From: Massilia endophytica
GTDB lineage: Bacteria; Pseudomonadota; Gammaproteobacteria; Burkholderiales; Burkholderiaceae_D
Direction of reading: 5' to 3'
NCBI RefSeq assembly: GCF_021165955.1
Contig: NZ_CP088952.1
Coordinates: 3,906,001-3,970,000 of the forward strand
DNA length: 64,000 nt
The notes beneath the pieces were generated by a model. It was not told the DNA's origin. It was given only the letters and a program-made list of their open reading frames with translations, and made no database searches. A program made the position numbers and the translations under genes. Position 1 is the first letter of the stretch. Every line of letters starts with the position of its first letter. Below are positions 51,065 to 59,886 of the stretch, in pieces.

Positions 51065-51553
51065 TTAATGCTTGGCGGCTTCGGCTTTCACGTCGGCCAT
51101 GGCTTTGCCTTTCACTTCGGCCGTCTTGGCGGCGGCCTGGGCTTTGTCCTTGTCGGCTTCGGCTTTTTCTTTCGCTACCTTGGCGTCCTGCTTGGCGTCG
51201 ACTTTCATGGCCTTGGCGTTCGCTTCGGCCACTTCCTTGTCGCCTTTCGCTTCGGCTTTCAGCTTGTCTTCCGGGTCGGCCTTGGCCACTTTTTCGGCGG
51301 CTTTGGCGTGCTCCTTGTCAACTTTGGCGTGGGCCTTGGCTTTCTTCTCGTCCGCTTTGGCCTGGGCCTTCGCTACGTCCTTGTCGGCCTCGGCCGCCTT
51401 CTTGGCTTCTTTGGCCTCGGCCTTGGCGATGTCCTTGTTGGCCTTGGCCTGTTCCTTGGCAACGTCCGGATTCGCGGCCGGAGTGGTGGCGGTCTGGGCG
51501 TACGCAGCAGTGGCGAAAACGCCTGCGAGCAGGGTTGCGAGCAGTTTGTTCAT
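51065..51553 (-). CDS. exported Lys/Ala/Glu/Asp-rich helical protein
   Basis: A 162-residue protein with a signal peptide (MNKLLATLLAGVFATAAYAQ). The mature part is composed almost wholly of Ala, Lys, Glu and Asp in repeating AKAEAK, DKDVAKAQAKAD and EKAEADKDKA units, with scarcely a Pro or Gly after residue ~30. It should form one long charged alpha-helix or coiled coil in the periplasm. The function is unknown; such proteins are common in Oxalobacteraceae genomes. The composition differs from the H1-like proteins, because the acidic residues balance the lysines. Confidence 0.85.
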   Translation of the reverse strand: MNKLLATLLAGVFATAAYAQTATTPAANPDVAKEQAKANKDIAKAEAKEAKKAAEADKDVAKAQAKADEKKAKAHAKVDKEHAKAAEKVAKADPEDKLKAEAKGDKEVAEANAKAMKVDAKQDAKVAKEKAEADKDKAQAAAKTAEVKGKAMADVKAEAAKH

Positions 51554-51670
51554 GATGTGCACCTTTCTGTTTGTGGTCTGGATACGCTTCTTGTTCTTGT
51601 TGCGTATCCAGAATAGGCACACCCGGCAGCTGGCACTGTGCGCTGCCGCACCATGAAACATTTTGTTTCC

Positions 51671-53080
51671 TTACTTACGTGAATAGAGGTCGATGGTCTG
51701 GCCGATGGCTTCGGCACATACCGTGCAGAAGGCCTCGCTGCGGTCGAACATCACGCATTGCTGCTGCGGGCGATAGTAGCCGGTGGCCTCGTAGTTCGCG
51801 CCTTCGAAGGCTCCCACCACCTTGGCGTTCGGCACTTTCGAGAACAGCGCATTCGTCCACGCCAGGTCTTCCTTGAACAGCTGGCTCATTTCGGATTCCG
51901 GGCGGTTCTGCTTACGCAGCTCGGCGCGCCGTTTCTGGTAGTCGCGGGAATGGGCTTCGTATTCGGCTTTCGGCCATGAGGTTGGCAGGGCCGTTCCGGG
52001 CTTAACGTGCTTCTTCCATTTGAGATTGGCCGGATCGCGCAGCGCCGTGGCGTTCGGCTCCCAGGGTTCGGGGCGCTCGCCAGTGGACTGGTAGGCCACC
52101 GGCGAAGTGTAGTACTCGTCCGCCAGCCCCGCGAAGTGGTGGCCGAATTCGTGGACGAAGAGGTAGTTGGCCCAGTCGTTGCTGGCGGCCGCGGTGCTGA
52201 ACTGGCCGTAGATGCCGCCACCGCCGTAGGTGTCGTTGTTGACGAGGATTTCGATGAATTCGTACGGCGCGTGCTGGGCGATGTCGCGCAGGGCGCGGTT
52301 GTCCGTGGTGAGAACGTAGCGCTCGCTGCCGAAGATGTCGTAGCGGGTGTTGAGCGCGGACGCATGATGCGTATTGGTCGAGGGACGGCTGATGCCCGAT
52401 TCCTCCGTCGGCACGGCTATCGCCCACACGTTGAAGTCCTTCGCGCGCTCCTTGAAGGGACTCACGCTGAACAGGTAGTCCGCCAGGCGTCGCGCGTTCT
52501 GCTCGAATTTCGGCAGTTCTGCCTTGGTATAGCCGTCACCCATGATCAGCAGGTCCACCTTCTGCGGCGAAGGGCCGTTCACGCGGATGGCGATCGGCTT
52601 GGCGGGCGCCGGCGGCTGCTTGCGCACCACGTCCAGCGCATTCGGGTCCACATCCACGCTCCAGACGATGGAGAACTCGTTGCGTTCGTCGCGTTTCAGG
52701 ATGCGCACGCGCACCGGCCCTTCTGGCTTGGGGAAGCGCACGGATTCGCCGAAGCCGCGCGTCAGCTTCGCAGCCTCCTCCGTGGTGCGCCATTCGCCGA
52801 AGATGGTGGAGAAGCCGCGCGTGTACAGCAGCTTGCCGCTCTTGATGTCCACTACCTCCACCTTGTTGACGCCGCGGTTGGTGTCGTCGATGGCGCGGTC
52901 CAAGTCGCCCGGCCAGGGCAGCGGCTCGAGCACCACTCTTTCGATGGCATAGCTCTCGCTCAGGGCGTTGCCGCTGTGGAGGTAGTCGAGGCGCATGGTC
53001 GCGGGCTGGGTGGCGCTGGCGGCGCCGCATGCCAGCAGCAGCGCGGCGGCAGCGAGCCGTGCGCGGGTGATGATGGTCAT
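51671..53080 (-). CDS. exported M64-family (IgA-type) metallopeptidase
   Basis: A 469-residue secreted zinc peptidase. The signal peptide MTIITRARLAAAALLLACGA leads to a beta-rich N-domain and the M64 catalytic domain. The zinc site is LFVHEFGHHFAGLADEYY (HEFGH at residues 310-314), which matches the M64 peptidase family named after an IgA-cleaving enzyme. A Cys pair near the C-terminus (QCVMF, FCTVC) could form a disulfide. It lies 15 bp after the cyanophycinase-like gene, so the two are co-transcribed. Confidence 0.9.
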   Translation of the reverse strand: MTIITRARLAAAALLLACGAASATQPATMRLDYLHSGNALSESYAIERVVLEPLPWPGDLDRAIDDTNRGVNKVEVVDIKSGKLLYTRGFSTIFGEWRTTEEAAKLTRGFGESVRFPKPEGPVRVRILKRDERNEFSIVWSVDVDPNALDVVRKQPPAPAKPIAIRVNGPSPQKVDLLIMGDGYTKAELPKFEQNARRLADYLFSVSPFKERAKDFNVWAIAVPTEESGISRPSTNTHHASALNTRYDIFGSERYVLTTDNRALRDIAQHAPYEFIEILVNNDTYGGGGIYGQFSTAAASNDWANYLFVHEFGHHFAGLADEYYTSPVAYQSTGERPEPWEPNATALRDPANLKWKKHVKPGTALPTSWPKAEYEAHSRDYQKRRAELRKQNRPESEMSQLFKEDLAWTNALFSKVPNAKVVGAFEGANYEATGYYRPQQQCVMFDRSEAFCTVCAEAIGQTIDLYSRK

Positions 53081-53095
53081 TCAGGAACTCCTTTT

Positions 53096-54424
53096 TTACT
53101 TGTAGTGGTAGAGAGGACGGGCAATTTCGATGGGGCGTACGTCGAGCCGGATATTGAGCACGGAATAGGCCTCGGCCACGCTGGACACGTAGCCGACGCT
53201 GTCGGGCGTTTTGGAGAAGCGGAATTCGAAGCCCAGTTCGGGACCGGCGCTGCGCGGATTGCCCGCGGCGATGCCGATGGCTTCCTGCTGGTCGCTGTCG
53301 ATCAGCCTTTCCATCAGGTCAATCACGGCGCTGTTGCCGAGGATGTCGTTGCTGTAGACAGGCCCGCGCAGGAAGGGGCGCGCCGTATCGAGCCGCCCGC
53401 CAGCCTTGTCCGAGGAGGGTGTGAAGCTGCGGGTGGCGATGTTGAACTTGTCGCCCCGGTCCAGGTAGCTGATCGCCACGTTGGCCACGTTGAAGTGCGG
53501 GCTGTCCTTGTCCGTGGTGGCGCGCGACATGTCGATCAGCAGCGCGCCCTTGTAGCCGATGATCTCCACCTCGCGCTGGGCGTTGACGACCATGGCGCTG
53601 TCCTCGTCGATGCCGAGGCCGAGCTGGTAGCCCTTGGCCAGCATGGCCGGAATCATGCGAGCGAAACGTCCGCGCACCAGCAGGTGCTGGTCGACGAAGA
53701 CGTCGTCGCCGATGAAGCCCAGGCCGGGCGCAATCTCGTGGCCGTCCGTAATGCCGCTGCGGAGCATGGCCAGCACCGCCTTGGGATTGTAGAACATGGT
53801 GCTGCTCATGATGGCCGCGCCCGCGCTGGTGCCGGCGATGACGCCGCCGCGCCGGTACAGGTCCCACACGGCTTCCAGCGCCAGGGTATGGGTGCCATCC
53901 TCGCGCACGAGGGCCTTGGTGATGCGTCCCTGGTCGCCGCCTGCGAAATACACGCCGTCCGCCTTGCGGATCTTCTCGGCGAGCGCGGCATCGTCGGCGG
54001 CCTTGCGGTAGTCGCTGCCCGCCAGGCGGATGGCCACCGGCACGGCAAAGGCATCCGCGCCGTATTTCTTCAGGTAGGAGATGATGCCGGCCGCAGCGCG
54101 CTCGGGGTTGCCCGCCGCCGATGGGAAGACGGCGATGCGGGCGCCCCTCCCTCCCGCCAGCTTGACCACGCGCTGCCAGACGTCCGCGTTGTCGCCGCGC
54201 AGGCCGCCGCCGATGATCACCAGCGATCCCTGGGCGTTCGCCGACGGAGGCTGGGCCGGGGCGGCGGGGGAAGGAGCAGGAGTAACGGCCGCCAGCGCAG
54301 GGGCCTGCGGGGCCACCTTGAGCAGAGGGCCTTTCTGCGCCTCCTCCGCGCCCAGGGGCAGTGCGCAAGCTGCGGCCAGAGCGATCCAGATTCGGGCGGT
54401 TCGGGCAGTGGGCAGCTTGAACAT
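53096..54424 (-). CDS. exported cyanophycinase-like S51 peptidase
   Basis: A 442-residue serine hydrolase of the peptidase S51 class. A signal peptide or anchor (residues ~10-27) precedes an Ala/Pro-rich linker and the catalytic domain: GSLVIIGGGLRGD, YFAGGDQGRITKAL, and the nucleophile elbow VIAGTSAGAAIMSS (Ser 200). S51 enzymes cut the beta-Asp-Arg bonds of cyanophycin or remove N-terminal Asp. An exported version suggests use of external cyanophycin or Asp-rich peptides; no cyanophycin synthetase is present in the window. A paired M64 peptidase follows. Confidence 0.88.
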   Translation of the reverse strand: MFKLPTARTARIWIALAAACALPLGAEEAQKGPLLKVAPQAPALAAVTPAPSPAAPAQPPSANAQGSLVIIGGGLRGDNADVWQRVVKLAGGRGARIAVFPSAAGNPERAAAGIISYLKKYGADAFAVPVAIRLAGSDYRKAADDAALAEKIRKADGVYFAGGDQGRITKALVREDGTHTLALEAVWDLYRRGGVIAGTSAGAAIMSSTMFYNPKAVLAMLRSGITDGHEIAPGLGFIGDDVFVDQHLLVRGRFARMIPAMLAKGYQLGLGIDEDSAMVVNAQREVEIIGYKGALLIDMSRATTDKDSPHFNVANVAISYLDRGDKFNIATRSFTPSSDKAGGRLDTARPFLRGPVYSNDILGNSAVIDLMERLIDSDQQEAIGIAAGNPRSAGPELGFEFRFSKTPDSVGYVSSVAEAYSVLNIRLDVRPIEIARPLYHYK

Positions 54425-54428
54425 GGCG

Positions 54429-54872
54429 CTAGCTTCCTTTCGCGTTCCTGTAAATGTCCGGGAAATTGCGCTCCATGAAAGCCTCGGGCTTGGCGGGGGG
54501 CGTGAAGCCGTAGCGCGCGTACAGGGGCGCCGCCGTGCTGGTGGCCAGCAGGAAGCGGCGCAGGCCCTGGAGCGAGGGATGGTCCATGAGCGCGTCCATC
54601 ATGCGCAAACTATAACCCCGGCTACGGTGTTCCGGCAGCACGAATACATCAACGAGATAGGCGAAAGTGGCGCAATCCGTGATAACGCGGGCGAATGCCA
54701 CCTGGCGGCCATCGTCAAGATAGCCGCCGAAGCACAGGGAACCGGCAATGCTGCGTTCCACGGTTTCGCGGGGAATGCCGAGCGCCCAGGTGGACTGTTC
54801 GCTCAGGAAGCGATGAATTAGGCCGACATCCAGCCGCGATTTGTCGTCACTGACTGTCAGTGGCTCCGTCAT
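54429..54872 (-). CDS. GNAT acetyltransferase
   Basis: A 147-residue GNAT. The acetyl-CoA site is YLVDVFVLPEHRSRGYSLRM (about residues 70-90), followed by LLATSTAAPLYARYGFTPP, the standard final strand. Substrate unknown. The start at 54872 (MTEPLTVSDDK) overlaps the NTF2-like gene by 4 bp (ATGA). Its stop is 4 bp from the cyanophycinase-like start, so it is in the same operon. Confidence 0.9.
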   Translation of the reverse strand: MTEPLTVSDDKSRLDVGLIHRFLSEQSTWALGIPRETVERSIAGSLCFGGYLDDGRQVAFARVITDCATFAYLVDVFVLPEHRSRGYSLRMMDALMDHPSLQGLRRFLLATSTAAPLYARYGFTPPAKPEAFMERNFPDIYRNAKGS

Positions 54873-55387
54873 CCGCGCGGCTTGGTGTATTCGGCCGGGA
54901 GCGGGTTCTTTTCGGTTTCGGCCTGCCACAGGAGCGACTGCACCCACCAGCGCTGGCCGTCGTTCACCAGCTGGATGCTGTTAATACCGCGCATGAAGGG
55001 CTTGTCGCCCTTGGCGTGGCGCGCTTCGTAGGTGCTGAAAATCTGTGCAATCTGGCCAAACTGGTCGCCGGTGCGGGCGAGTTCGGATTCGAAGAAGCCG
55101 TCCTTGGCGAAAACGGGGCCCACGCGGCTGATATAGTCTTCCACCGTCATCACGCGGGTGTTCATGCCGCCTTCCTTGTTCGGGCTGTGCACGATCATGC
55201 GGCCGTCAGGCTTGAACAGGGAGCGCAGGCGGTCCCAGTCGCGCTGCTGGCCGGCGGTGCCGGAAATGGTGTCGTAGAGGGCGGCGATGATGCCGTCCAC
55301 GCTGGCCACGTCGGCAGGCTTGGCCTGCTGGGCCATGGCGCCGGCCATGGCGGTCCAGAGTACCGCGAGTGCTGCAAGTTTCTTCAT
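54869..55387 (-). CDS. exported NTF2-like (SnoaL/ketosteroid-isomerase fold) protein
   Basis: A 172-residue protein. The signal peptide MKKLAALAVLWTAMAGAMAQ is followed by an NTF2-fold domain: VDGIIAALYDTISGTAGQQR, FKPDGRMIVHSPNK, MTVEDYISRVGPVF, YEARHAKGDKPFMRGINS, QLVNDGQRWWVQSLLWQAE. The fold serves many enzymes and binding proteins, so function is not implied. It is the first gene of the four-gene operon with the GNAT, cyanophycinase-like and M64 genes. The divergent argH gene starts 113 bp away. Confidence 0.85.
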   Translation of the reverse strand: MKKLAALAVLWTAMAGAMAQQAKPADVASVDGIIAALYDTISGTAGQQRDWDRLRSLFKPDGRMIVHSPNKEGGMNTRVMTVEDYISRVGPVFAKDGFFESELARTGDQFGQIAQIFSTYEARHAKGDKPFMRGINSIQLVNDGQRWWVQSLLWQAETEKNPLPAEYTKPRG

Positions 55388-55500
55388 CGTTTTTCCTTTT
55401 GCGATAAAAACGAAACGATACCACCGATGAGCGGCAAGTTGGCGATTTAACCCCTCCTGCCAACCTTGTTTATAATCGGTAAAACAACGGGACATTTATC

Positions 55501-56898
55501 ATGACAGCACAACTCTCCAAAAAAAGCGAAGCCTGGTCGGCGCGTTTTTCCGAACCAGTCTCGGATCTGGTGAAACGTTACACAGCCTCCGTCTTCTTCG
55601 ACAACCGCATGGCAAAGGCCGATATCCAGGGTTCCCTGGCTCACGCCGAGATGCTGGCGGCCCAGGGCATCATCCCCGCCAGCGACCTGGCGGACATCCA
55701 GCGCGGCATGGCGCAGATCGGCCAGGAGATCGAATCCGGCCAGTTCGAATGGCTGCTGGACCTCGAAGACGTCCACCTGAATATCGAAAAGCGCCTGACC
55801 GAACTGGTTGGCGACGCGGGCAAGCGCCTGCACACGGGCCGCTCCCGCAATGACCAGGTGGCCACCGATATCCGCCTCTACGTGCGTTCGGCCATCGACG
55901 ACATCGTGGGCCTGCTCAAGCAGCTGCGCGGCGCCCTCACCGACCTGGCGGAGCAGCACGCCGATACCATCCTGCCCGGCTTCACCCACATGCAGGTGGC
56001 GCAGCCCATCACCTTCGGCCACCACATGCTGGCCTATGTCGAAATGTTCGGCCGCGACGCCGAGCGCATGGCCGACTGCCGCAAGCGCGTGAACCGCCTG
56101 CCGCTGGGCAGCGCCGCGCTGGCCGGCACCACCTTCCCTATCGACCGCCTGCGCGTGGCGAAGACCCTGGGCTTCGACGACGTTTGCCACAACTCGCTGG
56201 ACGCCGTGTCGGACCGCGACTTCGCCATCGAATTCACCGCCGCCTCCTCGCTCATCATGACGCACATCTCGCGCATGTCCGAAGAGCTGGTGATCTGGAT
56301 GAGCCCACGCGTCGGCTTCATCGATATCGCGGACCGCTTCTGCACCGGCTCTTCCATCATGCCGCAGAAGAAAAACCCCGACGTGCCGGAACTCGCCCGC
56401 GGCAAGACAGGCCGCGTCTACGGCCACCTGATGGCCCTCCTGACCCTGATGAAGGGCCAGCCCCTGGCCTACAACAAGGACAACCAGGAAGACAAGGAAC
56501 CGCTGTTCGACACCGTGGACACGGTAGTCGACACCCTGCGCATCTTCGCCGACATGGCGGGCGGCATCACCGTCAAGCCGGAAGCGATGCGCGCCGCCGC
56601 CCTGCAGGGCTACGCCACCGCCACCGACCTCGCCGACTATCTGGTGAAGAAGGGCCTGCCCTTCCGCGACGCGCACGAAGCCGTGGCGCACGCCGTGCGC
56701 ACCTGCGTGGACGCAGGCTGCGACCTGTCCGACCTGTCGCTGGACCAGCTGCGCCAGTTCTCCCCGCTGATCGGCGACGACGTATTCCATGTGCTCACGC
56801 TGGAAGGCTCCGTGGCCGCGCGCGACCACGTGGGGGGCACCGCGCCGAACCAGGTCCGCGCCGCCATCGAAAGAGTGAGAAAACAACTCGCCACGTAG
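55501..56898 (+). CDS. argH: argininosuccinate lyase
   Basis: A 465-residue tetrameric cytosolic enzyme for the last step of arginine synthesis (argininosuccinate to arginine and fumarate). Signatures include HTGRSRNDQVATDIRLYVR, TFGHHMLAYVEM, and the family fingerprint GSSIMPQKKNPDVPELARGK. The length is the usual one. The ATG at 55501 gives the conserved start SKKSEAWSARFSEPVSDLVK. It is followed 50 bp later by a TRAP transporter gene on the same strand. Confidence 0.97.
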   Translation: MTAQLSKKSEAWSARFSEPVSDLVKRYTASVFFDNRMAKADIQGSLAHAEMLAAQGIIPASDLADIQRGMAQIGQEIESGQFEWLLDLEDVHLNIEKRLTELVGDAGKRLHTGRSRNDQVATDIRLYVRSAIDDIVGLLKQLRGALTDLAEQHADTILPGFTHMQVAQPITFGHHMLAYVEMFGRDAERMADCRKRVNRLPLGSAALAGTTFPIDRLRVAKTLGFDDVCHNSLDAVSDRDFAIEFTAASSLIMTHISRMSEELVIWMSPRVGFIDIADRFCTGSSIMPQKKNPDVPELARGKTGRVYGHLMALLTLMKGQPLAYNKDNQEDKEPLFDTVDTVVDTLRIFADMAGGITVKPEAMRAAALQGYATATDLADYLVKKGLPFRDAHEAVAHAVRTCVDAGCDLSDLSLDQLRQFSPLIGDDVFHVLTLEGSVAARDHVGGTAPNQVRAAIERVRKQLAT

Positions 56899-56948
56899 CA
56901 CCGCAGCGGCTAGCAGCATTCCAATACCGACAATAAGAGGAGACTCAG

Positions 56949-57527
56949 ATGTTCATGCCACTCTCCAGGGCGATCGATGCCCTGAACGACAAGATTGCGA
57001 GCGCTGTCTCATGGGCGCTGCTGCTGGCGGTGGTGATCTGCACCGGCAATGCGATCATCCGCTATTCGCTCAATATGAGCTCGAACGCCTGGCTGGAGAT
57101 CCAGTGGTATCTGTTTGCCGCAGTCTTCATGCTCGCCTCGCCGCATACCCTGCGGCGCGACGAGCACGTGCGCATCGACGTGGTGACCGGCCGCTTCTCG
57201 CGCCGCACCCAGGTCTATATCGACCTGTTCGGCTTCCTGCTCTTCCTCATGCCGATCTCGCTCGTCATCCTCTACTTCGGCATCCCCTTCGGCATCGAAT
57301 CCGTGCGCAGCGCCGAGATGTCAAGCAACGCCGGTGGCCTGATCGTGTGGCCCGCAAAGATACTCGTCCCGATCGGCTTCATCCTCATGATCCTGCAGGG
57401 CGTTTCCGAGATCATCAAGCGCGTGGCCTACCTGCAGGGCAAGCTGCCTGAAAGCGCCATCAGCAAGCACGCGGTGACGCCGGAGGAAGAAATCGAAGCA
57501 ATCAAGTCCGCAAACAAGATCAGCTGA
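56949..57527 (+). CDS. TRAP transporter small permease (DctQ family)
   Basis: A 192-residue protein with four membrane helices and the DctQ family core SSNAWLEIQWYLFAAVFMLA, RRDEHVRIDVVTGRFSRR and the late IVWPAKILVPIGFILMILQG. TRAP transporters import carboxylates and related acids with a sodium gradient. The C-terminal tail is charged (PEEEIEAIKSANKIS). It lies 25 bp before the large permease. No DctP-type binding-protein gene is adjacent, which would normally complete the system. Confidence 0.9.
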   Translation: MFMPLSRAIDALNDKIASAVSWALLLAVVICTGNAIIRYSLNMSSNAWLEIQWYLFAAVFMLASPHTLRRDEHVRIDVVTGRFSRRTQVYIDLFGFLLFLMPISLVILYFGIPFGIESVRSAEMSSNAGGLIVWPAKILVPIGFILMILQGVSEIIKRVAYLQGKLPESAISKHAVTPEEEIEAIKSANKIS

Positions 57528-57552
57528 TAACAAAGAGAACGGATCAAGAGAC

Positions 57553-59223
57553 ATGGAAGCATTCATCATTGCAAACCTGGCGCCGATCATGTTCGGCGCG
57601 CTGGTGATTTTCCTGCTGTCCGGTTTTCCGGTGGCGTTCGCGCTGGCCGCCAACGGCCTGTTCTTCGGCCTGGTCGGCATTGAGCTTGGCCTGCTGAAGC
57701 CCGAACTGCTGCAGGCGCTGCCGAACCGCATCTTCGGCATCATGGCCAACGACACACTCCTGGCCATTCCCTTCTTCACCTTCATGGGCCTGATCCTGGA
57801 ACGTTCGGGCATGGCGGAGGACCTGCTGGATACCATCGGCCAGCTGTTCGGCCCCATTCGCGGCGGCGTGGCCTATGCCGTGATCTTCGTGGGCGCACTG
57901 CTGGCGGCAACCACCGGCGTGGTGGCAGCCTCCGTGATCTCCATGGGCCTGATCTCCCTGCCCGTGATGCTGCGCTATGGCTACGACCGGAAGCTTGCCT
58001 CCGGCGTGATTGCCGCATCGGGCACGCTGGCCCAGATCATTCCGCCTTCGCTGGTGCTGATCGTGATGGCCGACCAGCTGGGCCGCTCCGTGGGCGACAT
58101 GTACCGCGCCGCCTTCGTGCCGGGCCTCCTGCTCACCGCCATGTATGCGGGCTATGTGCTGGCTGTATCCATTTTCCGTCCCAGCCATGTGCCCGCCCTG
58201 CCGCCGGAGGCGCGCAACCTGCGCGAGCCGAACGGCGACAGCGGCGTGCGTTCGCTGGCTGTGCTGCTGCTGGCCGCCGTCGCAGGCGCCTATGCCTTCA
58301 CCCACTTCTACGATGCAAGCCATCCTGAAGCGCACCAGGACGAAGTCGGCATCTTCTCCGCCGCACTGGGCATCATCGGCGCCTTCGCCTTCGCGCTGGC
58401 AAACCGCTACCTGAAACTGGGCCTGCTTTCGCGCATGGCCGAACGCGTGGTGTTCGTGCTGATTCCGCCGCTGGCCCTGATCTTCCTGGTGCTGGGCACC
58501 ATCTTCATCGGCGTCGCCACCCCGACCGAAGGCGGCGGCATGGGCGCGATGGGCGCCATCCTGCTCGCCCTGATGAACCGGCGCCTGAACTTCGGCCTGC
58601 TGAAGCAGGCCATGATGTCCACCACCCGCCTTTCCTGCTTCGTGATCTTCATCCTGATCGGGTCCACCGTGTTCGCGCTGGTGTTCCGCGGCGTGAATGG
58701 CGACCTGTGGGTGGAGCACCTGCTTTCCAGCCTGCCGGGCGGCGTCACGGGCTTCCTCATCGTGGTCAACATCATGTTCTTCGTGCTGGCCTTCTTCCTG
58801 GACTTCTTCGAGCTGGCCTTCATCCTGGTGCCGCTGGTGGGTCCTGTCGCGGAGAAGCTGGGCATCGACCTGATCTGGTTCGGCGTGCTGCTGGGCGTGA
58901 ACATGCAGACTTCCTTCATGCACCCGCCCTTCGGCTTCGCCCTCTTCTATCTGCGCTCCGTAGCGCCGAAGGAAGTGAAGACCACGGATATCTACTGGGG
59001 TTCCATACCCTTCGTGCTGATCCAGGTCGTCATGGTGGCGCTGATCATCGCCTTCCCAAGCCTCGTCTCCATCGAGTCCAAGACCGACATGAACGAGCAG
59101 TTGGAGCTGAAGATCGACCAGCCAGCCGATTACGGCGCACCGCCCACGGAGGAAGCGCCGAAGGAAGAAGAGCAGCCCGCCTTCAACCTGGAGCCGGAGA
59201 CGGCCGAGCCGGAGAAGAAGTAA
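57553..59223 (+). CDS. TRAP transporter large permease (DctM family, long form)
   Basis: A 556-residue membrane permease with about 14 helices. Family segments include FPVAFALAANGLFFGLVG, NDTLLAIPFFTFMGLILERSG, TTGVVAASVISMGLISLPVM, and ASGTLAQIIPPSLVLIVMAD. It exceeds the usual ~430 residues because of an insertion at about 215-290 that contains two extra helices, and a charged Glu/Pro-rich tail after ~515 (APPTEEAPKEEEQP). The long form is a known subtype. The substrate is unknown. It converges on the ACT-domain gene with a 3-bp gap. Confidence 0.9.
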   Translation: MEAFIIANLAPIMFGALVIFLLSGFPVAFALAANGLFFGLVGIELGLLKPELLQALPNRIFGIMANDTLLAIPFFTFMGLILERSGMAEDLLDTIGQLFGPIRGGVAYAVIFVGALLAATTGVVAASVISMGLISLPVMLRYGYDRKLASGVIAASGTLAQIIPPSLVLIVMADQLGRSVGDMYRAAFVPGLLLTAMYAGYVLAVSIFRPSHVPALPPEARNLREPNGDSGVRSLAVLLLAAVAGAYAFTHFYDASHPEAHQDEVGIFSAALGIIGAFAFALANRYLKLGLLSRMAERVVFVLIPPLALIFLVLGTIFIGVATPTEGGGMGAMGAILLALMNRRLNFGLLKQAMMSTTRLSCFVIFILIGSTVFALVFRGVNGDLWVEHLLSSLPGGVTGFLIVVNIMFFVLAFFLDFFELAFILVPLVGPVAEKLGIDLIWFGVLLGVNMQTSFMHPPFGFALFYLRSVAPKEVKTTDIYWGSIPFVLIQVVMVALIIAFPSLVSIESKTDMNEQLELKIDQPADYGAPPTEEAPKEEEQPAFNLEPETAEPEKK

Positions 59224-59226
59224 GCC

Positions 59227-59886
59227 CTAGTGCGTCACCAGGGTTGACAGCACGGAGAAGGCAGCGCCGGTGTGCTCCTTCTCCAGCAGCAGCGTCAGTT
59301 CCGTGTGGGTCGAGATCATGTTCACGAGGTTGATCTTGTCCCACGCCAGCTTCTTCAGAATGCCGTGATAGACGCCGGGTGTGCGGTGAGATTCCGCCGC
59401 CAGCTGCAAGGTCACCGCATTCAGGTCGTCGAGCCTCGCCAGCAGGCGCTCCCCCGCAAACACTTCCTCCACGAGCGGGATCAGGGGACGGCTGCATACC
59501 ACCATCACCTCATTGCTTCCCCGCGTCACCGTGAGATAGAGCCCCTGCAGCAGGCCCGATTGCGCCAGCAGCTGGCGGTGGCAGGCGTCGGTTGCCTCGG
59601 AGTGGCGGTAAGTCATCTCCACCAGGTCCGTGCGGGCCGTGAGCTGCCCATGGCGCCGCGTCAGGGCCGGATCGCCATGCGCCGCCGCGGCGGGCAGGCG
59701 CTCGGTGACACGGCGCAGCGCCATCACCACGGCGGCCTGGCCCACGGGCTTCCACAGGTCCGACTCGAGCTGCGGCTGCAGCTGCCGCGCCAGCTCCGAC
59801 AGATTGATCAAACCGCGCCGCAAGCCTTCACTCAGGAAGGGCGACTCCAGCACGATGCGTTCGACTTTGTTTGTAATGGACAGCAT
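59227..59886 (-). CDS. ACT-domain-containing regulatory protein
   Basis: A 219-residue protein with no catalytic domain. The N-terminal part is helical (VERIVLESPFLSEGLRRGLI, LWKPVGQAAVVMALRRVTERL). Two beta-rich halves follow. The last, TPGVYHGILKKLAWDKINLV NMISTHTELTLLLEKEHTGA, strongly resembles the amino-acid-binding ACT domains of aspartokinases. It probably senses a small ligand; no adjacent target is evident. Stand-alone ACT proteins of this type are widespread but uncharacterised. Confidence 0.75.
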   Translation of the reverse strand: MLSITNKVERIVLESPFLSEGLRRGLINLSELARQLQPQLESDLWKPVGQAAVVMALRRVTERLPAAAAHGDPALTRRHGQLTARTDLVEMTYRHSEATDACHRQLLAQSGLLQGLYLTVTRGSNEVMVVCSRPLIPLVEEVFAGERLLARLDDLNAVTLQLAAESHRTPGVYHGILKKLAWDKINLVNMISTHTELTLLLEKEHTGAAFSVLSTLVTH

